Source: Phycisphaeraceae bacterium (GTDB lineage Bacteria > Planctomycetota > Phycisphaerae > Phycisphaerales > Phycisphaeraceae). Taken from it: 56,226 nt of DNA. The notes under the pieces are model-generated. The model saw nothing but the letters and a program-made list of their open reading frames with translations, did not search any database and had not been told where the DNA came from. Location of the stretch: contig JAFIFY010000016.1 in assembly GCA_020831765.1 (NCBI GenBank), positions 1-56,226 on the forward strand, read 5' to 3'. This document shows positions 38,127 through 46,643 of the stretch, piece by piece. The stretch's first letter is position 1. Each line of letters begins with the position of its first letter. Made by a program: the position numbers and the translations under genes.

Positions 38127-39242
38127 TTGGCCACCGAGCGCATCGTTTCCGCCCAGCCCCGTGATACGCGCGAAGAGCAGTTCAACCTGTCGCTGCGACC
38201 GGAAACGCTGGATGCCTACATCGGGCAGGCACGACTGGTGGAAAAGCTCCGCATCGCGCTGGAAGCCGCGCGGCAGCGCAAGGAACCGCTCGAACACGTG
38301 CTGCTTCACGGCCCGCCGGGGCTGGGCAAGACAACCCTGGCCAACATCATCGCCACGGAACTGGGCACCCACCTGAGCCTGACCTCCGGCCCGGCGCTGA
38401 CCAAGCCTTCGGACCTGGTCGGAACGCTCACCCGCTTGCAGCCGCGCGATGTGCTGTTCATCGATGAGATTCACCGGCTCAGCCCCGTGATCGAGGAGTA
38501 CCTCTACCCCGCGATCGAGGATTTCCGCATCGATGTCACGGTCGATAGCGGCATGCATGCCCGTAGCATCACGCTCCCCTTGCAGCCGTTCACGCTGATC
38601 GGGGCGACGACCCGGGCCGGGCTGATCACCTCGGCGATGCGCTCGCGTTTCGGCATCGCGCACAATCTGGAGTACTACCAGCCCGGCGAGCTGCTGGAGA
38701 TTCTACGGCGCAATGCCCGCCTGCTGGGTCTGGAAGAGGGTGGCCAGACGTCGGACCTGGAGCGGGCGCTTTCGCTTCTGGCCGATCGGTCGCGAGGCAC
38801 GCCGCGCATCGCCAACCGCCTCCTGCGCCGGGTGCGTGATTATGCGCAGGTTCGTCATGGCGGCACGGTCAACCCGGAAGTGGCCGATGCGGCGTTGTGC
38901 CTGGAAGGTATCGATGACCAGGGGTTGGATGAACTGGACCGTCGCTATCTCAGGGTGATCGCCGAGGTGTATCGCGGCGGGCCGGTCGGGTTGGAGGCGA
39001 TCGCGGCCACACTGGGGGAGGATTCAGGAACGCTCGAGGATGTGGTCGAGCCCTTCCTGCTGCAACGGGGCATGCTGGCCCGGACCCGCCGCGGCCGGCA
39101 GCTTACGCCTCATTCGGCCAAGCTCATCGGCTTTGGCGATCTGGCCGAGCGACTCAGCGGGCTGGAGGATTCAGGCGCGGCCGAAACGGGGCTCTTCGAC
39201 GCCGATCCTGATGCGAACGAGCACGGGCGGTCGTCCAAGTAA
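38127..39242 (+). CDS. ruvB: Holliday junction branch-migration ATPase
   Basis: Hexameric motor of the RuvABC complex. 371 residues: AAA+ core with Walker A (GPPGLGKTT, 62-70), Walker B (DEIH, 113-116), sensor and arginine-finger regions (SAMRSRFGI), and a winged-helix DNA-binding end (GTLEDVVEPFLLQRG). The start is TTG at 38127, because AGGAG lies eight bases before it. An ATG at 38097 would add ten residues but lacks a ribosome site. ruvA and ruvC are not nearby. A 17-position hairpin follows the stop. Confidence 0.96.
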   Translation: MATERIVSAQPRDTREEQFNLSLRPETLDAYIGQARLVEKLRIALEAARQRKEPLEHVLLHGPPGLGKTTLANIIATELGTHLSLTSGPALTKPSDLVGTLTRLQPRDVLFIDEIHRLSPVIEEYLYPAIEDFRIDVTVDSGMHARSITLPLQPFTLIGATTRAGLITSAMRSRFGIAHNLEYYQPGELLEILRRNARLLGLEEGGQTSDLERALSLLADRSRGTPRIANRLLRRVRDYAQVRHGGTVNPEVADAALCLEGIDDQGLDELDRRYLRVIAEVYRGGPVGLEAIAATLGEDSGTLEDVVEPFLLQRGMLARTRRGRQLTPHSAKLIGFGDLAERLSGLEDSGAAETGLFDADPDANEHGRSSK

Positions 39243-39244
39243 AG

Positions 39245-39281
39245 GCCGCCATGCACCATCCGACGGATGATGCATGGCGGC
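39245..39281. terminator. long hairpin between convergent ruvB and fibro-slime gene
   Basis: An inverted repeat of 17 positions (39245-39261 with 39265-39281, one mismatch at C-A) has a three-base loop. It starts three bases after the ruvB stop. There is no clear T-run on the plus side and only CCTTT on the minus side, so termination is likely weak or Rho-assisted. It may serve both converging genes. Confidence 0.6.
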
Positions 39282-39332
39282 ACTGGCTCAGGAGAATCGT
39301 GAAGAGTACGAAGAAACGAACCGTCTGTTGGA

Positions 39333-40460
39333 TCAGTCGAAGAGCGGGTTGATTTCGCCGGCGGCGACGCCTTCGAGCTGCATCGTGGTGTCGATGCGGA
39401 AGTTCGACTCGGTCGTGTGTCGCTCGGCCATGAACACATCCAGTCGGTATTCCCCACCCGGCACGAGACCGAGGCGCTTGCGCACATCGTTGTCGTCCAG
39501 ATTGACGGTCTGGCTGGCCTGCGGGTGTACGCCGCCCAGGTCCACGGCCAGGCGGCCGTTGATGAACACCCAGACATCATCGTCGCCGGTGAACTTGAAG
39601 ATCATGGGGAAATCCCGGTCTTCGGGATCGGTGTAGGTGAAGCGGGTGTTGATCTCGAACGTCCAGTGGAAATTGCGCCAGTTGCCGTGCGGGTCCCGCC
39701 CGGATTTGAGTTCCAGGCCGATGTCATCGATCGGGAAGAAGTAGTCAGGCCGCTCCTTGGCGAAGGTGTAGATGCCGCCGGGCTCATCCTGGCCGTTGTC
39801 CAGCACGATGGTGTAGGGGATGGCCATGTTCGTGCCGGGCACATCGCGATACCACTGGTTGAAGGTCTCCTTGGAGTGAACCATCATCGGACGTGAGAGG
39901 GTGGCCTCTTCGGCGATGAACTGGCGACCCCAGCCCGGTCCGCCGCCGGGATGCATATGGGAACCTGACTTGATGTAGGCTTCGACGATCTTCTTGCCCG
40001 CGTGTTCATCCGGAACCCTGAAGTGGCCATAGGGCGAAGGCCTGTCGCCAAGACTGTCGTACTTGTAGTCGGTTCCATCATCGAAGACCAGGACGACATT
40101 CGAGAGATTCTTCGACGATTCGACAAAGATCTGATCCTGCAGGAAGGTCACCGTCACCAGTGCATCACTGCCTTGCGGGCTGCCCTTGGTCGCGTGTTTG
40201 CCGTACATGAAGGGCAAGTTGAGCTGCGGCTTGTACTCATCGCACAGCTCGGGAAGTACCATGTTCTTGTAGACCAGGTTGGCCGATCCGCCCTGCACCA
40301 CCCACGGCGCGAATTCGCCGAAGGGCAGGAAGGCCTGCATGTCCGGATGATTGGCCCGGAAGTCTCGGATGGTTCCGGTCAGTTCGATGGTGTGCGCCAT
40401 GGCGGAACCGCCGAGGCAGCCGGCCACAAGCAAACCGCAGATCGCAAGTTTCGTTCTCAT
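39333..40460 (-). CDS. secreted fibro-slime domain protein
   Basis: 375 residues. A signal sequence (1-22, ending AMA) precedes a mature protein with the fibro-slime/PA14-like core (about 255-365: FKFTGDDDVWVFINGRLAVDLGG and on). This fold is found in extracellular slime and adhesion proteins. VAGC at residues 12-15 resembles a lipobox, but the signal-peptidase I site at AMA is more natural. AAGGAAG precedes the ATG by seven bases. Divergent from xseA. It probably binds sugars at the cell surface; the ligand is unknown. Confidence 0.88.
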   Translation of the reverse strand: MRTKLAICGLLVAGCLGGSAMAHTIELTGTIRDFRANHPDMQAFLPFGEFAPWVVQGGSANLVYKNMVLPELCDEYKPQLNLPFMYGKHATKGSPQGSDALVTVTFLQDQIFVESSKNLSNVVLVFDDGTDYKYDSLGDRPSPYGHFRVPDEHAGKKIVEAYIKSGSHMHPGGGPGWGRQFIAEEATLSRPMMVHSKETFNQWYRDVPGTNMAIPYTIVLDNGQDEPGGIYTFAKERPDYFFPIDDIGLELKSGRDPHGNWRNFHWTFEINTRFTYTDPEDRDFPMIFKFTGDDDVWVFINGRLAVDLGGVHPQASQTVNLDDNDVRKRLGLVPGGEYRLDVFMAERHTTESNFRIDTTMQLEGVAAGEINPLFD

Positions 40461-40774
40461 TGGATTCTTCCTTACTCAGCCTCAGGGGTTGACTGGTTCC
40501 TGCCCGGAAGCGGGCTCCGACATTCGGGGCCGGTGTTCGCAGCTTCCACGAGCAACAGGCCAAGCGTAAAATTCACTTTTTGGGAAAGCCAGAGAATTGC
40601 GCGCCGCTTGAATTTTTCCCGCTTACCCAGATGGAATATTCGGTACAGGAGCGGCGATTCAGCGCATCTTGCGGCCAAAGAAGCGGGCCTGGGGCCGCTT
40701 CGGAACGCGATCCAGCCCGGACGCATGCTCCAGCGGTCGCTTGACGAGCGGTTCCGATCGCCGAAGATGACCGC
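40461..40774. other. divergent intergenic region
   Basis: About 310 bases between the fibro-slime gene (minus) and xseA (plus). Apart from a small five-pair hairpin (GCCCG/CGGGC, around 40502-40515) and a moderately AT-rich centre near 40570-40650, nothing recognisable was found. Promoters for both genes must lie here. Confidence 0.35.
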
Positions 40775-42331
40775 ATGGCTCGACGAAAAACGACCGCCGG
40801 CGGTCTCTTTGACCATGCCCGTGAATCGTCGCCGCTGACCGTCTCGCAGGTCGCGGCCATGGTTCGCGACACTCTGGCCCAGCACCTTCCGCCGCGCATC
40901 ATGGTGATCGGCGAGATCAGCAACCTAAGCGCGCGAACGCATCTGTACTTCTCGATCAAGGATGAGGCTTCGGTGCTGTCCTGTGCCTGCTGGGCGACGC
41001 AGGCGCGTCGATTGGGCTTTACGCCCCGTGATGGAATGGAAGTGCTGGCCACGGGGCGGATTGATTTCTGGGCGCCCGGTGGGCGGCTTCAGTTCTATGT
41101 CGAGCGGATGGAACCGGCGGGGCTGGGGCGGTTGGAGGCCGAACTGCGCCGCCGCATGATCGAGCTTCGCGAGTTGGGCTACTTTGAGGATGGTCGAAAA
41201 AGGCCGTTGCCGCTGCTGCCTCGACGCGTGGCGGTGGTCACTTCCCGTTCGGCCGCGGCATTGCAGGATGTGATCCAGACCGCGCAGCATCGCTGGCCGG
41301 GATGTGCGCTGGCGCTGGTGAATGTTCTGGTCCAGGGCGAGCAGGCGGCCGGCCAGATCGCCGCGGCGCTGGAGATGCTTTCCCGGCGCGGTCCGGGGTT
41401 GAGCATCGATGTCATCATCCTCACGCGAGGCGGCGGCTCGATCGAGGACCTGTGGGCATTCAATGAGCGGATCGTGGCCGACAGCATATTCAACTGCCGC
41501 CTGCCGGTGGTCGCCGCGATCGGCCACGAAACCGACACCACCATCGCCGAACTGGTCGCTGATCTGCGATGTTCCACGCCCACCCAGGCGGCCATGCGCG
41601 TGGTGCCGGACGGTCGCGAGCTGGCGCGGCAGCTTGATGATTCGGCCGCGCGTCTGGCCGGGTCGCTTCGTCGAACCCTGGACCTTGCCCGCAGCCGCTT
41701 GAATGTGGTGGCCCGCCAGCCGCTGTTCGCCGCGCCACACCGGATGGTTCAACCCGCCCAGCAGCGGTGCCGCGAACTGGAGCGCAGACTGGCCGCCGCC
41801 ATGCGTCTTGCCCTGGAGCGCCACGATCAGCGGCTCGTGATGGCCGGTCGCAGGCTGCGGGCCATGGATCCCCGACGCGAACTGGTACGCCGCGGGCAAC
41901 GGCTGGACGAATCGATCAGCCGGCTGACCCGCGCGGCGGCGATGCGATTGCGTGAAGCCGATTCCAGGCTGCGCGCTTCGGGATGGGACCGAATGCCCGC
42001 CGCGCTTCGGTCGAAGTGGGCCGATGGCCGGGGAAGCTTGTCGATGCGGGCCGATACACTTCGCCTGGCCTCGATGCGACTGCTCGAACGCAAGGAACGG
42101 CGGATCGAAGCCGCCGAGCGTCACTTAAGCGCGATCGGACCGCGCGCGGTCCTGAAGCGTGGCTACTCGGTCACGCTCGATGCCCGCACCGGCCGGATTC
42201 TCCGCGATGTCCATGAGACGGCTGCGGGTGAAAGGATTGTCTCGATACTGGCCGATGGCCAATTGATCAGCGAAGTCGTCTCAAAGCAGGAAGGCGACGC
42301 GAACCTGTCCGATGCGGAAGGTCGGGTGTGA
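40775..42331 (+). CDS. xseA: exodeoxyribonuclease VII large subunit
   Basis: Single-strand exonuclease subunit, 518 residues. An N-terminal OB fold (about 15-115, DEASVLSCACW) precedes the catalytic region (about 130-320) with the family hallmarks RGGGSIEDLWAFN and GHETDTTIAELVADLRCSTPTQAA. A long coiled-coil (about 300-470) and a C-terminal GYSVTLD motif follow. The C-terminal 30 residues extend past the normal end. xseB is not adjacent. Confidence 0.95.
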   Translation: MARRKTTAGGLFDHARESSPLTVSQVAAMVRDTLAQHLPPRIMVIGEISNLSARTHLYFSIKDEASVLSCACWATQARRLGFTPRDGMEVLATGRIDFWAPGGRLQFYVERMEPAGLGRLEAELRRRMIELRELGYFEDGRKRPLPLLPRRVAVVTSRSAAALQDVIQTAQHRWPGCALALVNVLVQGEQAAGQIAAALEMLSRRGPGLSIDVIILTRGGGSIEDLWAFNERIVADSIFNCRLPVVAAIGHETDTTIAELVADLRCSTPTQAAMRVVPDGRELARQLDDSAARLAGSLRRTLDLARSRLNVVARQPLFAAPHRMVQPAQQRCRELERRLAAAMRLALERHDQRLVMAGRRLRAMDPRRELVRRGQRLDESISRLTRAAAMRLREADSRLRASGWDRMPAALRSKWADGRGSLSMRADTLRLASMRLLERKERRIEAAERHLSAIGPRAVLKRGYSVTLDARTGRILRDVHETAAGERIVSILADGQLISEVVSKQEGDANLSDAEGRV

Positions 42332-42360
42332 GCTGCCGGTTGCGTTGATCGGTTGCCTAC

Positions 42361-43077
42361 TTATGGCTCCCTGCGGCGGGCCATCATCAGCATGGCGCCG
42401 ACGCCGAAAAGCGCCAGGGATGCCGGCTCGGGCACGGCGAGAATGACCACGTTGTCGATCAGGGCCCGCGCGCCGGTGTTGCTCGCCGCGCCGGTGGCGC
42501 CGCTGAAGGTCAGGCGAATGAAGGCCGTCTCGACGCCGTCGAGCGCCGCACCGGTGTCCACCACAACCTGCTGATACGAGCCGGTGGGCAGCGACTGCGG
42601 CAGGCCGAGGTCGATGAACGTGATGCCATCGGTCGAGTAGGAAGGCTGGAAAGTGGTCACACCACCCGGGAAAGACTGCGCGGCGAAGGTCAGGAAGACA
42701 TCAAAAAGCCCCGAGGCGTCGAACGCGGCGGTCATGATCGCATTGTTCCAGCGCTCGCCGCGCTGAAGCCGGGCGTTATTGCCGCCTGGCACGCCATCCA
42801 GGGCGTTGACCGTGGTTCCAGCGGTTTCGACCTGAAAATTCGTGCCGCTATTTCCCGAATCAAAGACCAGCGTCGCCGGGAAATCGCCCGCTTTGCGCAA
42901 ACCATCATCGGCTAGAAACGTATCGCCCTGGCCGGAGCTGGTGTAAGGCTCGGCATCGTTGAAGTGCCAGGCGCCGACCGTGACCATGGGATCGATGGTC
43001 GCCCCTTGAACGCTTGCGCCCAGACCAACCATGGTGGTGAAAACGCCGGCAACGATCAATCGATAAGAAAGTTTCAT
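42361..43077 (-). CDS. secreted PEP-CTERM protein, beta-sandwich type
   Basis: 238 residues. A signal peptide (1-25, ending VQG-AT) is followed by a beta-rich region resembling planctomycete PEP-CTERM proteins with a discoidin-like layout (FDASGLFDVFLTFAAQ, FIRLTFSGATGAASNT). It ends with the sorting signal VPEPASLALFGVGAM and RRRE. GGAAAGAG precedes the ATG. It is divergent from thyA across 304 bases. Export and exosortase sorting are expected; the ligand is unknown. Confidence 0.88.
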   Translation of the reverse strand: MKLSYRLIVAGVFTTMVGLGASVQGATIDPMVTVGAWHFNDAEPYTSSGQGDTFLADDGLRKAGDFPATLVFDSGNSGTNFQVETAGTTVNALDGVPGGNNARLQRGERWNNAIMTAAFDASGLFDVFLTFAAQSFPGGVTTFQPSYSTDGITFIDLGLPQSLPTGSYQQVVVDTGAALDGVETAFIRLTFSGATGAASNTGARALIDNVVILAVPEPASLALFGVGAMLMMARRREP

Positions 43078-43381
43078 TCTCGCTCTTTCCAGCAGGTGCT
43101 TCGAGGCCGGCCGAGGGAGTATTGCCCCGCCCGATCACGCGGGCGGAATCCAGGGCGGTGGACCGGCCGATTATCCGTCCACGCCAACAAGTACCCCGGC
43201 ATTGGCCCGAATCAAGGTTGCTGAATCATCCCGCCCGGCGATCGTGGACATGCTCATCGGTTCTTGAGCCCTGTAGCGATCCTGACGGCCCCGACGGCGT
43301 CCGATCGACCCGCCAGACATCGTTGAGCCGCGGCGGCAACCGGCACGGGAGCGTATCGGCCGGTCGGGTAAACTGGACACC
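43078..43381. other. divergent intergenic region
   Basis: About 300 bases between a PEP-CTERM gene (minus) and thyA (plus). No terminator-like structure, convincing promoter pair or small gene was recognised, and thyA itself has only a weak ribosome site. Confidence 0.3.
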
Positions 43382-44182
43382 ATGAGCGACCTGGTCTACC
43401 TGCAACTGCTCCGGAAAATCCTGAATGAAGGTGTCGAAAAGTCCGACCGGACGGGCACCGGCACCCTGAGCATCTTTGGCCACCAGATGCGATTCGATCT
43501 GGCCCCTCACTTTCCCCTGCTGACCACCAAAAAGGTCCACTTGCGCTCGGTGATCCATGAATTGCTCTGGTTCCTGCGAGGCCAGACGAACATCGCCTAC
43601 CTGAAGGAGCATGGGGTGACGATCTGGGATGAATGGGCCGATGATCAGGGCGAACTTGGGCCGGTCTATGGCGCGCAATGGCGTCGATGGCCCGCACACG
43701 ACGGGCGCACGATCGATCAGATTCAACAGGTGCTCGAACAGATTCGCGATACGCCCGATTCACGCCGCATGATCGTCAGCGCCTGGAATGTGGGTCAGAT
43801 CGATCAGATGGCATTGCCCCCGTGCCATGCGATGTTTCAGTTCTATGTGGCGCAGGGCAGGCTGTCATGTCAGCTCTATCAGCGGAGCGCCGATGTGTTT
43901 CTGGGTGTGCCGTTCAACATCGCCGGTTATGCGCTGTTGACCTGCATGATCGCGCAGGTCAGCGGCCTGCAACCCGGCGAATTCATCCACACGCTCGGCG
44001 ATGCGCATCTGTATCTGAATCATCTCGATCAGGCGCGGACCCAGCTTGCCCGCGAACCCCGCACTCCGCCGCGCCTGTGGCTGAATCCCGCGGTCGTCGA
44101 TCTATTCGCCTTCCGCTTCGAGGATGTCCAGGTGCTGGACTATGATCCGCACCCGGCGATCAAGGCGCCGGTGGCGGTCTAG
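43382..44182 (+). CDS. thyA: thymidylate synthase
   Basis: Converts dUMP to dTMP with methylene-tetrahydrofolate. 266 residues, very close to E. coli ThyA (264). The nucleophile is C148 in [10 protein letters not shown]. The substrate-binding segments [10 protein letters not shown] and [13 protein letters not shown] are present. The folA gene often found nearby is absent. The C-terminal residues after IKAPVAV match the family end. Confidence 0.96.
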   Translation: MSDLVYLQLLRKILNEGVEKSDRTGTGTLSIFGHQMRFDLAPHFPLLTTKKVHLRSVIHELLWFLRGQTNIAYLKEHGVTIWDEWADDQGELGPVYGAQWRRWPAHDGRTIDQIQQVLEQIRDTPDSRRMIVSAWNVGQIDQMALPPCHAMFQFYVAQGRLSCQLYQRSADVFLGVPFNIAGYALLTCMIAQVSGLQPGEFIHTLGDAHLYLNHLDQARTQLAREPRTPPRLWLNPAVVDLFAFRFEDVQVLDYDPHPAIKAPVAV

Positions 44183-44205
44183 CGCGATATCGGGCCGGGT
44201 GGCGA

Positions 44206-44613
44206 CTACCAGTTGACGATGCACTGGCCGCCGATGATCTGCCGGCTCGTAGCGGTGTATTGCTGAAACTCGATCGGCGTGCCGTCAGGATCCTTGGCCC
44301 AGAACTGCCAGGAATCGTCGCTGCCCCGCTTCTTCCCGGTCACTTCGACCCCCGCGGCACACAGGCGTTGATGCGCCTGGTCGATGTCCTCAACTTCCAG
44401 GCACAGGTGGCGGATCTGTCCGCTTTCGGTGGCGGGCGTTCCCTTGAACACCTCGATGAAGGTGCCGGCTCCGGCGGAGAAATAATGGCCAAATAGAGCG
44501 CCGTCACGGATGAAATCGAATTTCCGTTCCATGCCCAGAACTTCGCCGTAAAACCACCGGGCGCGGTCCAGGTCGTGGGTGTTGATGCAGATGTGAGCGA
44601 GTTGTTTGATCAT
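44206..44613 (-). CDS. VOC-family (glyoxalase/bleomycin-resistance fold) protein
   Basis: 135 residues. Two beta-alpha-beta-beta-beta modules with IKQLAHICINTHDLDRARWFYGEVLGM at the start and AKDPDGTPIEFQQY at the end. Probable metal ligands are H7 or H56 and E125. The ATG at 44613 is chosen because the upstream open frame overlaps the RNase P RNA gene and has low-complexity sequence. AAGGTCA lies upstream. The substrate is unknown; the fold covers isomerases, dioxygenases and antibiotic-binding proteins. Confidence 0.85.
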   Translation of the reverse strand: MIKQLAHICINTHDLDRARWFYGEVLGMERKFDFIRDGALFGHYFSAGAGTFIEVFKGTPATESGQIRHLCLEVEDIDQAHQRLCAAGVEVTGKKRGSDDSWQFWAKDPDGTPIEFQQYTATSRQIIGGQCIVNW

Positions 44614-44687
44614 GGGGGTGACCTTGTGCGGCTCTGTGGGCGTGGATTGGGTCTGCTGGGAAGACGTTGAAGACCCTGGGGTGTAAA

Positions 44688-45120
44688 AAGCGCGGCGTGG
44701 ACCGTAAGCCGAATTCTGTTCCACCCGGCCAGGCGCGTGGCCGTGCCGGATGGGGCGGCCATTTCTCTAGGCCCGACGTTGCCGCCGGGCTCAAGCGGCC
44801 CACCCGCGGACACCGGCCCGTCAGGACCGAGGGTCGGACCGACCCGGACGTTACCGAAGCAACGTCGTGCCCGCTGTTTGGCCTTGCACGCGGTGGGGTT
44901 TGCCGTGCCCGGACTGTCACCAGCCCGGCGGTGCGCTCTTACCGCACCTTTTCACCCTTACCGGACCGGGGCGGACCCCGGCCTTGGGCGGTGTGTTTTC
45001 TGTGGCACTTTCCCTGGCCTTGCGACCGGTGGGCGTTACCCACCACCGTGTCCTGTCGTGTTCGGACTTTCCTCTGGAAATAACGGGACTTCCAGCGGCC
45101 GCCGCATCCACGCCGCGCTT
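44688..45120 (-). ncRNA. rnpB: RNase P RNA, type A
   Basis: Catalytic RNA of RNase P, which trims tRNA 5' ends; about 433 bases. On the minus strand the conserved GAGGAAAGTCC near the 5' end (complement at 45064-45074) and ACAGAATTCGGCTTA near the 3' end are both present. The P1 helix is a perfect 14-pair stem: AAGCGCGGCGTGGA at the 5' end with TCCACGCCGCGCTT at the 3' end. A T-run follows at 44685-44689. A -10 box lies six bases upstream. Confidence 0.95.
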
Positions 45121-45126
45121 GATGTC

Positions 45127-45132
45127 ATCATA
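45127..45132 (-). promoter_or_regulatory. -10 box of the rnpB promoter
   Basis: On the minus strand TATGAT lies six bases before the P1 stem, the expected distance to a start at 45120. A -35 element at 16-18 bases is poor (GATCCA), so the promoter may rely on an extended -10 or an activator. Identified by position relative to a structurally defined RNA end. Confidence 0.6.
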
Positions 45133-45259
45133 CGTCATCGCTCCCGGGGTGGATCGATTCTGGCATGGATGAACCCATCGGGTTATCATCTTCGGCCCCG
45201 AAGCGGACCGTGTCTGGTCCGCCGGGGATGATCGATTCCCCTTACCGACGGCACGCTCC

Positions 45260-46480
45260 ATGAAGATTCACGAATACCAGGCCCGCGAACTGTTTGTGAA
45301 GTTCGGCATTCCCACCCCGGAAGCCATCTTGGTCCGCAACCCGGATGAGGCAAGCCGGGCGTTTGAACGCCTGCAGCGGGATCACGGCTGCAAGCTTGCC
45401 GTGGTCAAGGCCCAGGTCCACGCCGGCGGCCGGGGCAAAGGCGGCGGGGTCAAACTGGTCCGTAGCGCCGACGATGCCCGCCATGCGGCCGCGGAAATTC
45501 TCGCCAAACCATTGGTTACACCTCAGACCGGCCCCGAGGGCGTGCATGTATCCCGCCTCCTGGTCGCCGCCGGCGTCAATATCGCCCATGAGTACTACCT
45601 GGCGCTGACCATCGACCGCAATCGCCGCGGCATTGTGCTGATCGCCAGCGCCCAGGGTGGCATGGATATCGAGGAAGTCGCCGCCTCCAACCCCGATGCG
45701 ATCGTTCGCGAGTTGATCAATCCCTCGATCGGCCTGCGCCCCTTTCAGGCCCGGAAGGTGGCCTATCGGCTCGGGTTCAAGGGCCAGCAGGTCCGCGCCG
45801 CGGGCAAGGTCATCCATCAACTCTGCGACCTGTTCATTCAGACCGACGCCAGCCTCGTCGAGATCAATCCCCTGGTCGTGACCACGCCGACCGAGGAGCA
45901 TCCCGATGGCCGTGTCCTAGCCATCGACGCCAAGATCACCTTTGATGAGAACGCCATGTTCCGGCACCCGGACCTTCAGGAACTGGCCGACCCGGCCGAG
46001 GAAGAGCCGCTGGAAACCCGGGCCAATCAATACGGCCTGTCCTACATCAAGCTCGATGGCAATATCGGCTGCCTGGTCAACGGTGCGGGTCTGGCCATGG
46101 CCACGATGGACATCATCAAGCTGCATGGCGGCGAGCCGGCCAATTTCCTGGATGTCGGCGGCTCAGCCAGCGAGGAAGCCGTCACGGAGGCTTTCCGCAT
46201 CATTCTCGCCGATGCCAACGTCAAGGCCGTGCTGGTGAACATTTTCGGCGGAATCGCGAAGTGCGACACCATCGCCCGTGCCATCATTCACGCGGCCAAG
46301 GAAGTCGGCTTCAAGGTTCCCCTGGTGGTGCGCCTCGAAGGAACCAATGTCGAACCGGCACGCAAGCTGCTGGAAGATGCCCAATCGTCCATTCCATCGC
46401 TGCAACCGGCCCGCGATCTGACCGACGCGGCCCGGAAGGTCACCGAGTCCATCGGCGTGGCGCCAGTCGCCCACACCTGA
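45260..46480 (+). CDS. sucC: succinyl-CoA synthetase beta subunit
   Basis: ATP-grasp subunit of the TCA-cycle enzyme that forms ATP from succinyl-CoA. 406 residues, about 18 more than E. coli. The N-terminus [42 protein letters not shown] and [18 protein letters not shown] are diagnostic. The partner sucD does not follow; the next gene is an unrelated hydrolase. The C-terminus is slightly extended ([19 protein letters not shown]). Confidence 0.95.
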   Translation: MKIHEYQARELFVKFGIPTPEAILVRNPDEASRAFERLQRDHGCKLAVVKAQVHAGGRGKGGGVKLVRSADDARHAAAEILAKPLVTPQTGPEGVHVSRLLVAAGVNIAHEYYLALTIDRNRRGIVLIASAQGGMDIEEVAASNPDAIVRELINPSIGLRPFQARKVAYRLGFKGQQVRAAGKVIHQLCDLFIQTDASLVEINPLVVTTPTEEHPDGRVLAIDAKITFDENAMFRHPDLQELADPAEEEPLETRANQYGLSYIKLDGNIGCLVNGAGLAMATMDIIKLHGGEPANFLDVGGSASEEAVTEAFRIILADANVKAVLVNIFGGIAKCDTIARAIIHAAKEVGFKVPLVVRLEGTNVEPARKLLEDAQSSIPSLQPARDLTDAARKVTESIGVAPVAHT

Positions 46481-46643
46481 GCAACCTGCCGATCCAGGGG
46501 GTACGGCCGCTTCCGCTCCGTCATCTGAACGTTCCTGGCCGTCCACGACCGGGCCCGAATCGCCGGTCGCGTCTATCCGCATCGCAGCGGCAACTCCATG
46601 GCTAACCGATGAGTTCGAATCATCCGGTCATGGAGAATGCCTG

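Noticed and set aside
44737-45231. Plus-strand open frames across the RNase P RNA
   Set aside because: The region is explained by rnpB: conserved 5' and 3' motifs and a perfect P1 stem on the minus strand.
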